NCBI RefSeq assembly: GCF_921293095.1
Contig: NC_060258.1
Coordinates: forward strand, 1,736,001 to 1,800,000
From: Ischnura elegans
Taxonomy: Eukaryota; Arthropoda; Insecta; Odonata; Coenagrionidae
DNA: 64,000 bases
Direction of reading: 5' to 3'
Translations under genes and position numbers: made by a program
Part shown: positions 11,925 to 22,602 of the stretch, in pieces
Layout: each line of letters begins with the position of its first letter
How positions within the stretch are numbered: position 1 is the first letter of the stretch
The notes under the pieces: model-generated
The model's input: only the letters and a program-made list of their open reading frames with translations
Databases searched by the model: none
What the model was told of the DNA's origin: nothing

Positions 11925-13713
11925 TTATGTAAACACTTCCGTTATAAATTTTTTATTACTTGTAGACATTGGTATGTGTTGAATTTGTGTTAGGAATTCT
12001 TTTTTTTCTAGTTTATTTTCTTTTATTAACGAAATGTAGGTTGCGATCAAATTTATTAAAATATTTCTGTTCACAGTAGGGAAAATGTTAAATTTTATAT
12101 ATAGTAGGTCTTTGTCCGTGATACTCCCGCCTCCAAATATATCCCAAGTTCTATACACTAATTTTATTTTCTTCCAGATTGTTCTGTCCTGTTTGCAGTT
12201 TAGTAATTTGTGTTCTGTTGTGTCTGTTAATGTACATTCATCACAGGTAGGTGAGGGTAATAGCTTTACTTTGTGTTTCATTTCGTTTGTTATATTAATC
12301 TTATTTATAACTTCAAATAAATTACTTTTGTACACTATTTTACTTTTTAGGTCGTGGAAATTCTTCCATGACCTCATGCCAGGGGGTGGGTATTCACTAT
12401 TTTTACCTACTTCCATTATGTATTTGTCGTATCTTTGCTTTACAGTTGTGAGATTGTATTTTACACTTTCCCTAAATTCTTTGATTTGTGTTTTTGTGTT
12501 TTTTAGGAAAGCAAATTTATTGCCATGTTCCAGTGCTGATTCTAAAGTGTGTATTCTGGATTTCTTTTGGGAGTGATATATCTTGTAGCTATTCATTCTG
12601 ATTAAGTGTGCTTTGGGGTAAACCTCTTCTAATTTTAGGCCTCCCTTGTTTTGTTCGAGGTATAGCCTTTTTTTTCACTTTTTATGATGTATCCTGTCCA
12701 TATAAAGTTGTTTGTAGCTTTAATTACCTTCGCGTTTATCTTCCTAGGCATAGGCCAGACATGTGCCGTATACCATAGGATGGGATATATTTGTTGATTG
12801 ATTATTTTTATTCTTATCATCAGGGGCGCGTTCATTTGGCCAAACACGAAACAGTTGTTGCACCAGCCGAAGCGCCTGTTCCCAGTTTCCCTTTATCATG
12901 TTGGGTACGCTCTTTTCCCAATTGAGACCTAGAATTTTTGTTTTCGTCACTTCCTCCCATGGCATTGTGTCCTTTATTTTTTCTGTTTTGTGTAAGTTTA
13001 GTATTTTGGTTTTTTGTTTGTTCAGGTATATTCCAGCTGTTTCAAACTGTTTAAATATTTCTTGTGTTTGTGTTACTTGTTCTGCATTTTTCGTGAAAAT
13101 GGTGATGTCATCAGCGTAAGCGATTGCAGAATATCGCTCGCCTCTTCTGATAGTTCCAATTCCGCTGTTGTGAATTTCTTTAAGTATTGGGTCTAATGCA
13201 ATTGTGAATAAGAGCATGGATAATGGGCAACCTTGTCTGACTGAATTGTAAATTGAAAAAGCCGTGGAGGTGTTTCTGTTGATTCTAATTTGTCCTTTGA
13301 TGTTTTTGTAAATGTTTTCTATTGTTTGTGTCAGTTGTTCCGGTAGTTTCATTTTGTTCATGATTTTTATGATCCACTCTATTCTAATTAAATCAAAGGC
13401 TTTTTCTAAGTCTATTGCTATTAGTACTGGTAGTGTATCTGTTGGGCCTGGTGTTGAGACCATTAGATCTCTTAGTAATGTAATTGCGTCTATTGTATTC
13501 TTTTGTTGGGTTCCTGCGTATTGATGTGTGTATAATAGTGGATGTACTATGGATTCTAGTTTACTTTTTAAAATGTGTGTGTATATTTTATAATCGGTAT
13601 TTAACAGAGATATTGGCCTGAATTGTTCTATTTTAGTTGGGGTTTTTACTTTTGGTATGGGTGTGATAGTGGCTATTGTCATTTGTTCGGTGATGCCGTG
13701 TTTATGTATGTGA
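11925..13713 (-). pseudogene. LINE A ORF2, 3' half: RT core and C-terminal knuckle
   Basis: After the piggyBac-like insertion the RT resumes with RPISLLNTDYKIYTHILK, LIAIDLEKAFDLIR, SVRQGCPLSMLLFTIALDP and the catalytic AYADDI near 13100. The thumb region and a C-terminal CX2CX7HX4C-type knuckle (CDECTLTDTTEHKLLNC, about 12235-12185) follow, ending at 11925. No RNase H follows. Frame changes occur near 12750 and 12600. This would be RT for target-primed reverse transcription; it is inactive as it stands. Confidence 0.85.
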
Positions 13714-13717
13714 TTAA

Positions 13718-13930
13718 CACTAGAACTACCGATGGAGTCATTTTGACTCCTCGCCATTTTTATTTCTCTGCCCTGTCTAAAATTTTCCGAATTCCGGCCT
13801 GAAATTCCGTGACTTTTATTCATTTTCGACACAAAATAAGGCTGTGCGATCAAAATAATTCTAGAAAATAAAATAGTGCACGTTTTTCAAAATTTACCTT
13901 TAACTACCAAAGGGAGTCATTTTGACTCCC
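13718..13930 (+). repeat. piggyBac-like left end with two subterminal palindromes
   Basis: CACTAG is followed at once by AACTACCGA and the palindrome GGAGTCATTTTGACTCC (about 13734-13750). A second copy, CTACCAAAGGGAGTC and onward, lies at about 13905-13930. Repeated subterminal motifs are typical transposase-binding sites; that role is inferred. Confidence 0.75.
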
Positions 13931-14576
13931 TAATGTATTTTGCTTGTCTTTTCACCAAATAGTAATATTTATACGAGTTTTTATCTCTTCTTATGTCAAT
14001 AATAATTAATATAAATCAATCAAAGGCTTAAATATGCAATTATTTTCCTTTTGGCTCATATTTGCGAGACTTTGAAAGCATTTCTTATTTTACGGGTCTG
14101 TGTTTGGATCTACAAACTATGTGAATGTCCTGATATTATTTTACCTTGCGATAAAGTGGTGAATATGCAATTCATAGCATTTTCAAATCCATGTGTTTAG
14201 AATCCGTTGTGTCTGTCCCTCCTCCGTTACCCCTTCCTTCTCGCCGCCTACCTTTGCCGCCGCCCGCTAATACTGTGCATTGCGCTGCAGCACTTATATT
14301 TCAGCCTTGACTGCGTGGAAGTTGATTTTCAAATATGAAACAGTACCTCTGATATACCGATTCCCCAGAAAAATTGATATACTGATGAGCCAGGAAAATA
14401 AATCAGTAGAATGAAATAAAGTTACTGTCCTAGCACGTTCGGCTCTGACAGCGCTGGCTGCCGGGTGCCGCACAGGAAAACCGTGCGCTGTCCTTTGCAT
14501 TAGTGAATCCAGTGAACTCTCGAGTGGACTGCAAAACTCTTATGAAGCAAGGATTTCATTTTTCCTGACTGGGAGT

Positions 14577-15545
14577 ATGGCTAGAAGAAGTAGGCGAAAG
14601 CGTGAAGAAGTCCTATCTATGTTCCATTCTACACCGGAAGGTGAATCGGAACGCGAAACAAAAGATCATTTCGGCTGTGACGAAGTCGAGGATTTTATTC
14701 CTCAAAACGTTTCTAGTGAGTCTGAAGATTCAGACAAAACGCGCGCGAAATATAAGCAGTAATTTACATTTACTTTCCCTTTCATGGGTAGTTACAAAAA
14801 AAGGTATTATATACGATTATTTATCGATTCGTTTATACTGACTCACATAAAGCGATGTACAATTGTGGAACCACGTGTAATTAGGTATATTTCACTCTGT
14901 ACATTCCTTCTAATCCGAACAAATACGGCCATGAATATTGGCTACCCGTTGACAAGGAGAACAAATATCTTGCAAATGCCTTCCCTTATGTTGGAAAAGG
15001 TAATTCACTTCATGCAGATTGCCGTTTAGCAGTACTGAAACCAATGCAACCATTTCTGAAAAAGGGCGAAATGTTACTGTATATAATTACTTTACCTCAG
15101 TCAAACTCGCTGAAAAGCAAAAAAATCCAGGGTACTAGCATTGTGGGAAAGGTAAATAAAAGAGAATAGAAGAACCAAAAGAGATGAAATCACAAATATG
15201 CCACAAGAACGTCTACTCAGTGATAGCCTATCTACTCGTTGGAAAATACTCCCGACTTAGCCGGTGTTCATGGATAGTGTACAATGAGACTACCTAAAAC
15301 ATTTCGCGCAAGACGTTTTAGATAAAGCTCGTCACAGAGTTGGCTGATCCTCATGTTAGATGTAGATAAAAGCGTTGCGTGTCCAATGCCGCAGATTCTT
15401 CTGACGGGTTTCTGCAAAAAAATTATTTCCAGGCAAAACGAAAGTGCAAAAATAATCTATCAGTTGGGAATTGTAAGACCTGCCAAAAGTTTTTGTGTGG
15501 GCAATGAAAATGAACGACAATGCTTGAACTCTAAAGCACCTTAGA
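14577..15545 (+). pseudogene. Decayed piggyBac-like transposase
   Basis: A 61-residue piece at 14577 (MARRSRRKREEVLSM onward) is acidic in its second half, like the N-terminus of PGBD transposases. Downstream pieces shift frame. Around 14920-15000 the text reads roughly NKYGHEYWLPVDKE, like the conserved catalytic-core region. At about 15425-15490 a cluster with spacing CX2CX4C (NCKTCQKFLC) resembles the C-terminal cysteine-rich domain. Several stops and frame changes make it nonfunctional. The family call rests on these short resemblances plus the TTAA site. Confidence 0.55.
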
Positions 15546-15884
15546 CAAATGCGTGGCGTATCAAATGCACTTTTTTGCTTTAGTTAATTATCTTCCCAAC
15601 TACCATGTAGCCTAAGTAATATTTTTGATCATTCAAACAATATGATAAAATGTGTTGAAAAGTCTACGTTTGCTGTTTTATCCAATTCCTCCATTATAAT
15701 TCTAATAAAACAACAAAACATGTAAGAAAAAAGAATTTCAAAGCAACACTGTCGAATCTCGCATTTAAAAAAAATATTTTTTTTTGTTAAAACGACGTCT
15801 GAAATATTGCAATCATTAACAAAAATGATAAACTAATGCAATCTATCAATAAAAACAGACATAAACAGCAAAAATACACAATAA

Positions 15885-15952
15885 TAAGGTAGGAGTCAAA
15901 ATGACTCCATTCGGTAGTTCTAGGGGGGGTTACAAGTCCGGTATTCCTAGTG
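15885..15952 (-). repeat. piggyBac-like right end
   Basis: On the minus strand it reads CACTAGGAATACCGG, a C-run, then CTAGAACTACCGAATGG and the TTTTGACTCC palindrome. Compared with the left end, about 25 bp separate the outer tip from the inner CTAGAACTACC copy, so the two ends are asymmetric. This looks like a nested or duplicated tip. Confidence 0.7.
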
Positions 15953-15956
15953 TTAA

Positions 15957-17358
15957 ATAGTTTCAGCAGAGCTGGCTTGAGTAAGGACCAGAAGGTAAGG
16001 TAAAATTCGTATGTAAGGCCATCTGCGCCCGGTGCCTTCCCTTTTTTCAGTTTTGGTTTTACTGCTTCAAGTTCTTCGTTCGTTATTACGTGTTTGTATT
16101 TCGCTCTGTCCTCGTCTGTTAACTGTTGAGTGTCTTGGAGTGGGGGGGAGGAAGCCTCGTCCCACTCTCCAAACCGGTTGTAAATGGCTTTGTAATAGTT
16201 GGTCGCGGTTTCGAGGAAAGCCTCCGCTTCTCCTCGGCCCGCGCCTACCTCCTTGGGAGTTGTCGTGTGTTTTAACTCAATAGTTTTTTTGAGTGTAGCG
16301 AGGCTTATTGGGCCCCAGTTGTCTTTATAAATTTCTTTTAGCCATTTTTTTGTGGCGTATTTTTCTATTTCTAGTTTCTTTATTTGAGCTTTAAGTTTAG
16401 TGATTTCTGTTTGGTCTATTTCGTTTTTGTTTTTTTTTGTATCATTTCGTTTAGGATTTCTCTGTAGAATTGTAATGTTTTTGTTTTTGTCCAGTTGTCT
16501 TGATGTGTTATGCATTTAATTTCTTTCGTAATTCTGGGTTTAAAGATTGTTTCCCACCATTTGGAGATGTTGTCGTCAATTGACGGATGGTTTAATAGTT
16601 GTCTTATCTTTTTTTCAATGTTTTTAACTGCTTCTTCATTTTCCAGTATATTTGAGTCTATTTTCCAGCATGAGTTTTTTGTTTTTTCTGTAATTGTTTG
16701 GTCTGTGTGTATCCTGATGGAAATTGCATTGTGATCTGACGTAGTCATTGGGATGTTTTTGTATTGTTTTATTTTTGTTTTTAGCATTGCGGACGTAAAT
16801 ATGTAGTCTATTCGGGTGTTTGAGTTTTTACCAAATCTGGTGAATTTTGGGGTTTGCGTAGTATCTAATAAACCTGCAAGCAGGCCTGAAATTAGAAACC
16901 TGATAATTTATTTTATTTCTGTTTGAACTGCTGTCTTGGGCTCTATAAATAGAGTTAAAATCTCCGGCCAATATTGCTTTTTTATGAAAACAGTTTACAT
17001 AGGGTATTATTTCTTCGTTAAATATTTTATCTCTATCCTTCCGTCCTTCCGCTCCGGAGGGGGCATAAACATTAATAATGAAGATGTCTTCTACCTGTAT
17101 GCTCATAATCCTCCCTGAGTCATGTCGTCGGCAGTTGGTCGTATGCAAACCTTTTCTAACGCATATACTAATTCCCAGGTTATGTTCTGAGTGGTTTTCA
17201 AAAATATTAAATTTTGGATTGGACCATTTTGATTCTTTATGTACCTCTTGTAATAAGATAACGTCAGCTTTTACGTCATTCAATACACCCCACACCAAAT
17301 TGATTTTGGCTGGGTTGATGATCCCTGCCGTGTTAAACGTTACTAATGTAATGTCCAT
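15957..17358 (-). pseudogene. LINE A ORF2, 5' half: endonuclease to RT start
   Basis: It begins MDITLVTFNTAGI, a typical start of an APE-type endonuclease. Further motifs are LLQEVH, INVYAPSG and LAGDFN within the first 135 residues, and TTSDHNA after a frame change. It continues into the pre-RT region and the RT fingers, with KLKKGKAPGADGLTYEFY near 16000-16050. Coding runs through at least three frames, so it is a pseudogene. The piggyBac-like insertion follows directly at a TTAA. Confidence 0.85.
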
Positions 17359-17432
17359 GATAACTTATCAGGAAATCGATAATATACAAAAATATAAAAA
17401 AAACACATATATATAGGAAAAAAAATCTTTCT

Positions 17433-17513
17433 CTCTTCTGGGTTTGAACCCTCTATGATCAATAGTTCATATCCAAATCCAAGCACTTTTCCACTGTGCC
17501 AAACGGGCACTTG
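17433..17513 (-). other. tRNA-like module between ORF1 and ORF2 of LINE A
   Basis: On the LINE's sense strand it has an A box, TTTGGCACAGTGG, and a B box, GGGTTCAAACCC (17440-17451), about 40 bp apart, as in a tRNA gene. It sits about 80 bp before the ORF2 start. LINE C has a different tRNA-like module in the equivalent place. It could be a captured tRNA-derived SINE, a Pol III promoter, or a structured leader for ORF2. The boxes are seen; the role is unknown. Confidence 0.6.
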
Positions 17514-17639
17514 GAGACACAGGCTATTTTTACTTTTTCCTTTTACCTTTTGTTCTTGGATGGGGGGAGAACCGGTTTCGGCTGTCTCGCCGAGCTGGTT
17601 TCTCTCCGACGTTCCGTGGGCGTTTTCTCGTAACGGGAG

Positions 17640-17715
17640 TTCTAAAAATAACTCTCGTCGCCTGCTGGTCTGGCCTCTGCAGCACGGGCTGCCAACCTTT
17701 GAGTGTTGAAGCCGC
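17640..17715 (-). other. Conserved inter-ORF block shared with LINE C
   Basis: On the sense strand this contains AAGGTTGGCAGCCCGTGCTG, then CAGAGGCC, followed some 30 bp later by TTATTTTTAGA. The same order occurs in LINE C at 37668-37735. GGCAGC and GCTGC can pair across CCGT, giving a small hairpin. It survives while neighbouring spacer DNA differs, so it may be functional RNA structure. Confidence 0.55.
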
Positions 17716-17863
17716 AGTCTATCAGCGTCAGACTCCTCATGCCATGCTTTACTCCTGCTTTCTTCAACCTGTGAAATAAAGAGAGACATTTTTTTGGGAT
17801 AATTGCCCTTCGTCTCTTCCCCCCCTCCCTTCACTTTGCAGTAAGCCTGCATTCTCTTTTTTT

Positions 17864-19318
17864 TCACTGCGAGTCTGAGTCTGAGTTTTTCCTCCAATCA
17901 CGGAGGTGTTTGTCTTTTTTCTTTTTGATTTCACTCGTCTTAGATGTCGATTTCGAGATCGATAGTCCTCGTTGTGGTTTATGTCTTTCACTAATTCCTC
18001 TAATTAAAGATCTCGATCGTCCTTCTCTCTCACTGTCACTATCGCATTGTCTCTTTGTGATGTGGCTCACGGACGGTTCACTCGGTAAAACCATGCTGAA
18101 CACATTTCCTTCCGTGTCAGCACATTTGAGGCTGATATCCTCATATGGATCTTTGTTCTTATTCTGATTAGCTATCATCGTGTCAATGTTTGTATCAGCA
18201 ATTGAGCGATCGTCTATTATTATTATGTTGTCCTCCGGATTTGTTGGTACTGGCGTTGATGTGAATATTATTATCTCTTCTCCAACGCCTTCCTTCTGAC
18301 TCGTGTTGCCTTGTTCGTCTTTGTCAGTTCCCTTCTTCTTCCTGGTTCGGTGTTTTCTTGTTTTCTTCTTTCCTTCTTTCTTCGAAGTGCTTTCTTCGGA
18401 ATCTTTCTCCTCCTCCATGGAGATTTCAGAGTCGGAGCTTGTGGCAGTAGTTTTTGTTTCCCTGCTTTCTGTTGCGTTTCCTACGTTTCCTGATGAGTTT
18501 CCATGTTTATTGTTTTCTTCTCCTTCTGCTGGGCTCTTTTCTGCTGCTACTTTCCCTGCAGTTTCACCACTCGTACCGTTTATGTTGGCAGGCCTGTCTG
18601 TCCTTTCTCTTCCTTCTTGTCTGGTCTCCGCCTCCTCTATCATCATCGCCTCTTGTATTGCTCCCTCTTCCATCTCCGTCTGTTCTTTTCCGATTTCCAT
18701 ATCTTCGATTGGGGCCTCCATGCCTCTTACTCGCTGAGCATATGATTGTCTACCCCCTTGCAGGAGCAGAGGACAAGCTATTCTCAGATGATCTGTTGCA
18801 CCGCACCTTGAGCAGGTGGCTTTCTGTCCGTTGTAATAGATCGCGGCTCTGTATCTCGCTACAGTTATGTAGGATGGTATCTCTTTTTCAAGCTCCATCT
18901 TCACACTCCTGGCACCGGTATAAGCTCCTGCAAGGGTCTTAGGCCCCACCCATTTGTTCATTTGATAGTCTAACACCTTGCCGTATGGTTCTAGGGCTTT
19001 AACTATCTCCTCTTTCGGCACCTCAATGTTGAGAAGGTGTACCTTTACCATGGTTATCTTCTTACTAGCCGATGTGATGAGGACCCTCCTGTTTTTCCAT
19101 ACTATCCATTCTCCATCCTTCAATATGTCGTCCATTAATTCTTCCGTTCTCAGTTTCAGAAACACCGTCTTTCTTCTGTTTGTTATAATTACCGCTACAG
19201 CGTCTTCTGCTTTCACCCCGAGCTCCGACATGATTAGCTCATGGATCTCAAGGGGTTGCGGCCCTTCTTCGTTATTCGGGAATTGTATACATACAGTATT
19301 CACCTTTTGATACTCCAT
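17864..19318 (-). CDS. LINE A ORF1, nucleic-acid-binding protein (484 aa, open)
   Basis: ORF1 proteins of this type coat LINE RNA. The N-terminal part (residues about 1-190) aligns with LINE C ORF1 and, more distantly, with ORF1 of LINEs B and D. A CX2CX4HX4C zinc knuckle (CSRCGATDHLRIAC) lies near residues 170-183. The C-terminal half is charged and low complexity, rich in E, K, T and S, and probably disordered. The start chosen begins MEYQKVNTV, matching LINE C. The frame is uninterrupted, which is unusual for this window, although ORF2 of the same element is badly broken. Confidence 0.85.
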   Translation of the reverse strand: MEYQKVNTVCIQFPNNEEGPQPLEIHELIMSELGVKAEDAVAVIITNRRKTVFLKLRTEELMDDILKDGEWIVWKNRRVLITSASKKITMVKVHLLNIEVPKEEIVKALEPYGKVLDYQMNKWVGPKTLAGAYTGARSVKMELEKEIPSYITVARYRAAIYYNGQKATCSRCGATDHLRIACPLLLQGGRQSYAQRVRGMEAPIEDMEIGKEQTEMEEGAIQEAMMIEEAETRQEGRERTDRPANINGTSGETAGKVAAEKSPAEGEENNKHGNSSGNVGNATESRETKTTATSSDSEISMEEEKDSEESTSKKEGKKKTRKHRTRKKKGTDKDEQGNTSQKEGVGEEIIIFTSTPVPTNPEDNIIIIDDRSIADTNIDTMIANQNKNKDPYEDISLKCADTEGNVFSMVLPSEPSVSHITKRQCDSDSEREGRSRSLIRGISERHKPQRGLSISKSTSKTSEIKKKKDKHLRDWRKNSDSDSQ

Positions 19319-19369
19319 TTCTAAATCACTGGGTTGAATTCAAACTTATTCTTCGTAAGAAATTACGGA

Positions 19370-19403
19370 AGACAGGTTGCGTGTAAAACACGCAAGTCTG
19401 TCT
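19370..19403 (-). other. Hairpin upstream of LINE A ORF1
   Basis: AGACAG plus TTGCGTGT pairs with ACACGCAA plus CTGTCT across an AAA loop, with a small interruption. It lies about 50 bp before the ORF1 start. LINE C has ACGTGTGACACACGT at 36109-36123 in the matching position. Confidence 0.55.
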
Positions 19404-19479
19404 TAGCACCCTCCGCCTTACACTCCTTCCACTCAATTTCAAAGCGCACTTTCACTAGGAAGCCCGAGTAGCCTCGGCT

Positions 19480-19508
19480 CCCGGCGATCGCGAGCACGAT
19501 CGCCGGGG
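19480..19508 (-). other. 5' UTR GGCGATCG hairpin of LINE A
   Basis: CCCGGCGATCG pairs with CGATCGCCGGG across a six-base loop. Equivalent GGCGAT-type hairpins occur in the 5' UTRs of LINEs B, C and D, with different loops and arm lengths. Confidence 0.65.
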
Positions 19509-19589
19509 AGCAGTCGTCCTTGAGACCGTCGGTTGACGCAAAACAATTGCCTATCGGACCTCTCCGTAAAACATTTCCGTCCGCTTTGT

Positions 19590-19605
19590 GTATTCAACGT
19601 GGTAT
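19590..19605 (-). pseudogene. 5S rRNA fragment between LINEs E and A
   Basis: On the minus strand the 16 bp read ATACCACGTTGAATAC, matching arthropod 5S rRNA positions about 11-26. LINE E's 3' end lies on one side and LINE A's 5' end on the other. It corresponds to the 17-bp piece at 35927-35943 between LINEs B and C. It is too short to judge alone but is convincing by its repeated context. Confidence 0.75.
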
Positions 19606-19651
19606 TTTTTTCCACAGAGTTTTCCCTCTTTTATTTTTTATATAAAACGTT

Positions 19652-19738
19652 TGGAGGTCTGGGGATTCGAACGTCCGGCCACACACACTGCTCACCTCTT
19701 CTCCTCAGCCGGAATCCGATCCACCAGGCTACCGCAGC
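19652..19738 (-). other. tRNA-like module in LINE E 3' UTR, distal
   Basis: A box TAGCCTGGTGG (19721-19731) and B box GTTCGAATCCCC (19661-19672), with about 50 bp between them. It closely resembles the modules at 19939-20020 and 42156-42243, all sharing TAGCCT-GTGGATCG and GTTCGA-TCCCCAG. It lies on the sense strand of the LINE. Confidence 0.6.
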
Positions 19739-19938
19739 TCTTGCATTTACAACAGGAAAAAACTGACAAAATGCTTTTCAAGATCCATTTGGGCATTTTA
19801 AAGAGTTCTTTTCCAATTTAAACATTTATTACTTACAAAGAATAGAATTGTAGCATGTATTATTTCCACCTTGTAATTAAGTATCACATTTATCGCATTT
19901 CACTGAGATAATCTCCACGATTAAATTTTTATCCTGGG

Positions 19939-20020
19939 GACCTGGGGATTCGAACACCAGCCCAACTCACTCTCCCCTACTCACCAGTCGGTAGTCGATC
20001 CACCAGGCTACCCAGGGCGA
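19939..20020 (-). other. tRNA-like module in LINE E 3' UTR, proximal
   Basis: The second copy in the same 3' UTR has A box TAGCCTGGTGGATCG and B box GTTCGAATCCCC, with CCTGG and CCAGG strings at the outer edges able to pair. It has diverged from the distal copy, so the duplication is not recent. Confidence 0.6.
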
Positions 20021-20296
20021 CACAAACACATCACGTAACCACCCATTTCATTATTCTCACTCTATTGTGGTCTCTTTGTCCGTGACAAAACACTTTTCTA
20101 ACCACCAACCACAATTTCAAGAGACATCAGAATATACAGGAAAAACACTTACGATTATACTAAATTAAAATAAATAATTCATTTCATAAATACCCAACAC
20201 TGAACTGTATGGACAGATATATATAGATCAAATATTATATTCAGAGAGGTACAAACGATAATACAATAAAATTCCTTTTCCCAGAACAAAACACAA

Positions 20297-20719
20297 TTAA
20301 CATTGGTAAATTTGAATCAGGAAATCCCTTGCATCTTTGTTCAGTGCTTTAAATTCATCCTCTTTTACATTCTTATTCACTACAACATTCCATTTCAAAA
20401 TTTCATAACAATATCCTGCAATAATAAAAACCATTATCTCTGTCTTATACGATGGAAACAATAGGAAATCTATTTTTATCAGTCTGATACCATCTATATC
20501 ATTTTCACCAAATAAGTTTAAAGTTCTGAACGTTTTTTTTATTTTGTCCCATTCATTTTTTATCTTAGGGCATGTTATAAATTTATGTCTTAGTTCCTCA
20601 AGGGTATTGCAGTTTTCACAATTCCCTGTTCTGTCCAAACCTATTTTTTGAAGTTTTTCTTTTGTAGCTGCCAACTCATTTATCACATTGAAAATTGCCG
20701 GTTTGTAATCTATTGGCAT
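20297..20719 (-). pseudogene. LINE E ORF2 C-terminal fragment
   Basis: About 140 residues, including a zinc knuckle of the form CENCNTLEELRHKFITC and the motif IKIDFLLFPSYKTEIMVFII. These match the C-terminal layout of LINE A, B and C ORF2 (knuckle, then NFxLFPS and a hydrophobic stretch). The upstream RT is missing. The true end of the frame is the stop at 20297. Confidence 0.7.
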
Positions 20720-20822
20720 AGAAACTTTTTTAGATTACCCCAGTTTGGCAGTTGAGATAAGTTCTGTGATATTGAGCTTATAATCTTCCCTACTGTTTTT
20801 GTCCTTTCGTACGTGAGATGTA

Positions 20823-21574
20823 CAGTCACTTTCAAAAGTTTTAGGACAAAGTTTGTGGCGCCACTTCTTCTTCTCAAGAAAATTTAGTTTCCCTTACTCC
20901 ATTTGTTTTCCTTGCTCACGCACTGCAAATATTTCGCTTCCATGTGAAGATATATGAACAAAGAGGGAGAAGTTACTTGCTAAATTTATCGTTTTGTTTC
21001 GATCTTTGATGGATTTAATGATTAATTTCGTGTGCATACTCTGTGTCCTTGCTCCGGTTTTCACTGCTGGTCCGATATTATGTATTATAAAGACCTCAAC
21101 GTCAGAAGTCATGGTGGCGTAGTGAAGTTAATGCGACGTCGTCATAGTAAAGGTTGTTGGATCGATTCCCCTGCTCGGAATTAAGATCTCAACATTTTTT
21201 TCCTTGGTAACTCCTTTTGTATTAAATAATGGATTTCAAATAATTTAAATTCGCTCTAACCGTTATATACTTTTTTAATGATAAATGGTAATATACCTAC
21301 AAGTTAAGAATTGGGCAAGGGTTGACGTATCATTTTAATGGATTGCTAGAACACATTTTGAACGTTAGGGATTTGCAAAAGGGGTAACCGTAACCCGACG
21401 GTAAGGGGCGCATTCAAACCCAGCGTTGGTATTAACTTAATGATTTTAGATTGGCGATGAAGTTTCATACATAGCAGTTGATTATTGCATTTGATTAATT
21501 GGTTTAGAAAGCTGTTGATTATTATGATTTTCTGCAATGAGCACCATGCTTCATCACACGTCTCTTAAGACGGG
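20823..21574 (+). repeat. Repeat R copy 1, Tc1/mariner-like left end
   Basis: It starts TACAGTCACTTTCAAAAG, in the style of a Tc1-like terminal repeat after a TA target. It matches 30292-31044 over about 750 bp with few changes. No matching inverted end was found downstream, so this is the 5' part or a truncated copy. It carries a tRNA-like module at 21112-21178. No transposase coding was seen. Confidence 0.65.
21112..21178 (+). other. tRNA-like module in repeat R copy 1
   Basis: A box TGGCGTAGTGAAGTTAATG and B box TTGGATCGATTCCCC, spaced like a tRNA. The same module is in copy 2 at 30582-30648. Probably a tRNA-derived SINE head or pseudogene that predates duplication of R. Confidence 0.5.
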
Positions 21575-22598
21575 TGATAAAGCAGTGTTCATCACCACAA
21601 ACCTCAGTCTAGGGCTTCGAAATAGAGATTCGAAATTAAACTTTTAAACGCACTATTTATAAAAATTCCCTGGGCAGGACCCCCGGTATGGGCTTCCCTA
21701 ATATTTTTTTATGAGACGGCACCCCTGCATATATATCATTATTAAAGATGGCGGAAATAAGGAACACGCCAATATTTGAATCCTCTTTCAAGTACTGTGT
21801 TAAGGCGAACGACAAATAACTTCACTTGCGCGTTCAGAGCACGTTAAAAAAGATAGGGAGTAGAGAAAGCTGGCATCGGCTTTCTCTTGTTCTTAACGAA
21901 AGGCGCCAAGGGTCTGAACGTCACATGCGACGGACAGATATTTTGTACTTGCAGTGTTACCCACACACCACACAGGATGGGAACGACATTCAACAGAAAA
22001 ATGTCCACCACCACCAGATTTTTTAAAAAAGCCCTCGGAGAGTATTACCTATGCACTGTCAAAACGAAAATCTGTCTCCGTGAAATTACCCACTCATGCT
22101 ATACACTTACCGAAGCAGGCATATAGCGCTAGAGGGTAGTAGAGCTCAATAACCCACTGCAACTCTTAAATAGTTTCAAGTTTTCCTAACTTAACTGAGA
22201 ATCGTTCAACAGATAAACCTTTAAATATTGAAAAATGAAAACTAAAGCACTGAAGTAAATTCTATTACCATGACAAATTATAAAATGAATCCCAGGTAAG
22301 TTAAATTTGTGGTTATCAATCATCTCTCCCCGAATGATCAAATAAAAATGACTTAAAGTGAAAATAATAATTAAATAAATAATCAAAAATAATTACTAGC
22401 GAACCCAAAACTTATGGAAAACTTTAAAATTGTTAATTTTATTTCCGTGTTTTGTTCAGTACATACGCATAAAAAATAATTGTAAATTTTCGTAAAAATC
22501 TTTTATCGACCAATAAAAGTAAAAAAATCAAAATATGATACAAAAATGGCAAAGCTTGCAAATTATTCTTCGGTAGGCGTAAGTGTTGGTTTATCTAA
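21575..22598. other. No recognisable feature
   Basis: AT-rich DNA with short fortuitous open frames. Some of it (from 21575) is the flank of repeat R copy 1 and differs from the flank of copy 2. Confidence 0.5.
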
Positions 22599-22602
22599 TT
22601 AA

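Larger units (their letters stand above)
13718..15952 (+). mobile_element. piggyBac-like DNA transposon inside LINE A
   Basis: A 2235-bp insertion bounded by TTAA at 13714-13717 and 15953-15956. The outer ends are CACTAG and CTAGTG. Near both ends lies the 17-bp palindrome GGAGTCATTTTGACTCC, preceded by an ACTACCGA-type string. The two flanks of LINE A ORF2 join directly across the site. TTAA duplication and a C-terminal cysteine cluster in the coding remnant support the piggyBac superfamily. The transposase reading is badly broken, so the element is defective. It is younger than the LINE A insertion. Confidence 0.85.
11841..19589 (-). mobile_element. LINE A: Tx1/L1-like non-LTR retrotransposon in a 5S gene
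   Basis: A nearly complete two-ORF LINE. Order from its 5' end: 5' UTR with two hairpins (19589-19319), ORF1 with one CCHC knuckle, an inter-ORF spacer of about 505 bp containing a tRNA-like module, ORF2 (endonuclease, RT, C-terminal CCHC), and a short 3' UTR cut by the Helitron-like array at 11840. Its 5' end abuts a 16-bp 5S fragment ending GAATAC, the same position used by LINE C. No RNase H is seen, consistent with Tx1/L1. A piggyBac-like element interrupts ORF2. LINE C is its closest relative in the window (ORF1 and spacer both align). Confidence 0.85.
19606..20820 (-). mobile_element. LINE E: 3' end of a third Tx1-like lineage
   Basis: This keeps only the end of ORF2 and a 3' UTR of roughly 690 bp that contains two tRNA-like modules. 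Its 3' end joins 5S at about position 11, the same zone as LINEs B and D. The ORF2 tail is not closely similar to B/D or A/C, so it is a separate lineage. At 20821 it meets the TA that starts repeat R. Confidence 0.7.

Noticed and set aside
18303-18942. Open frames opposite LINE A ORF1
   Set aside because: They are antisense reflections of the low-complexity C-terminal half of ORF1.
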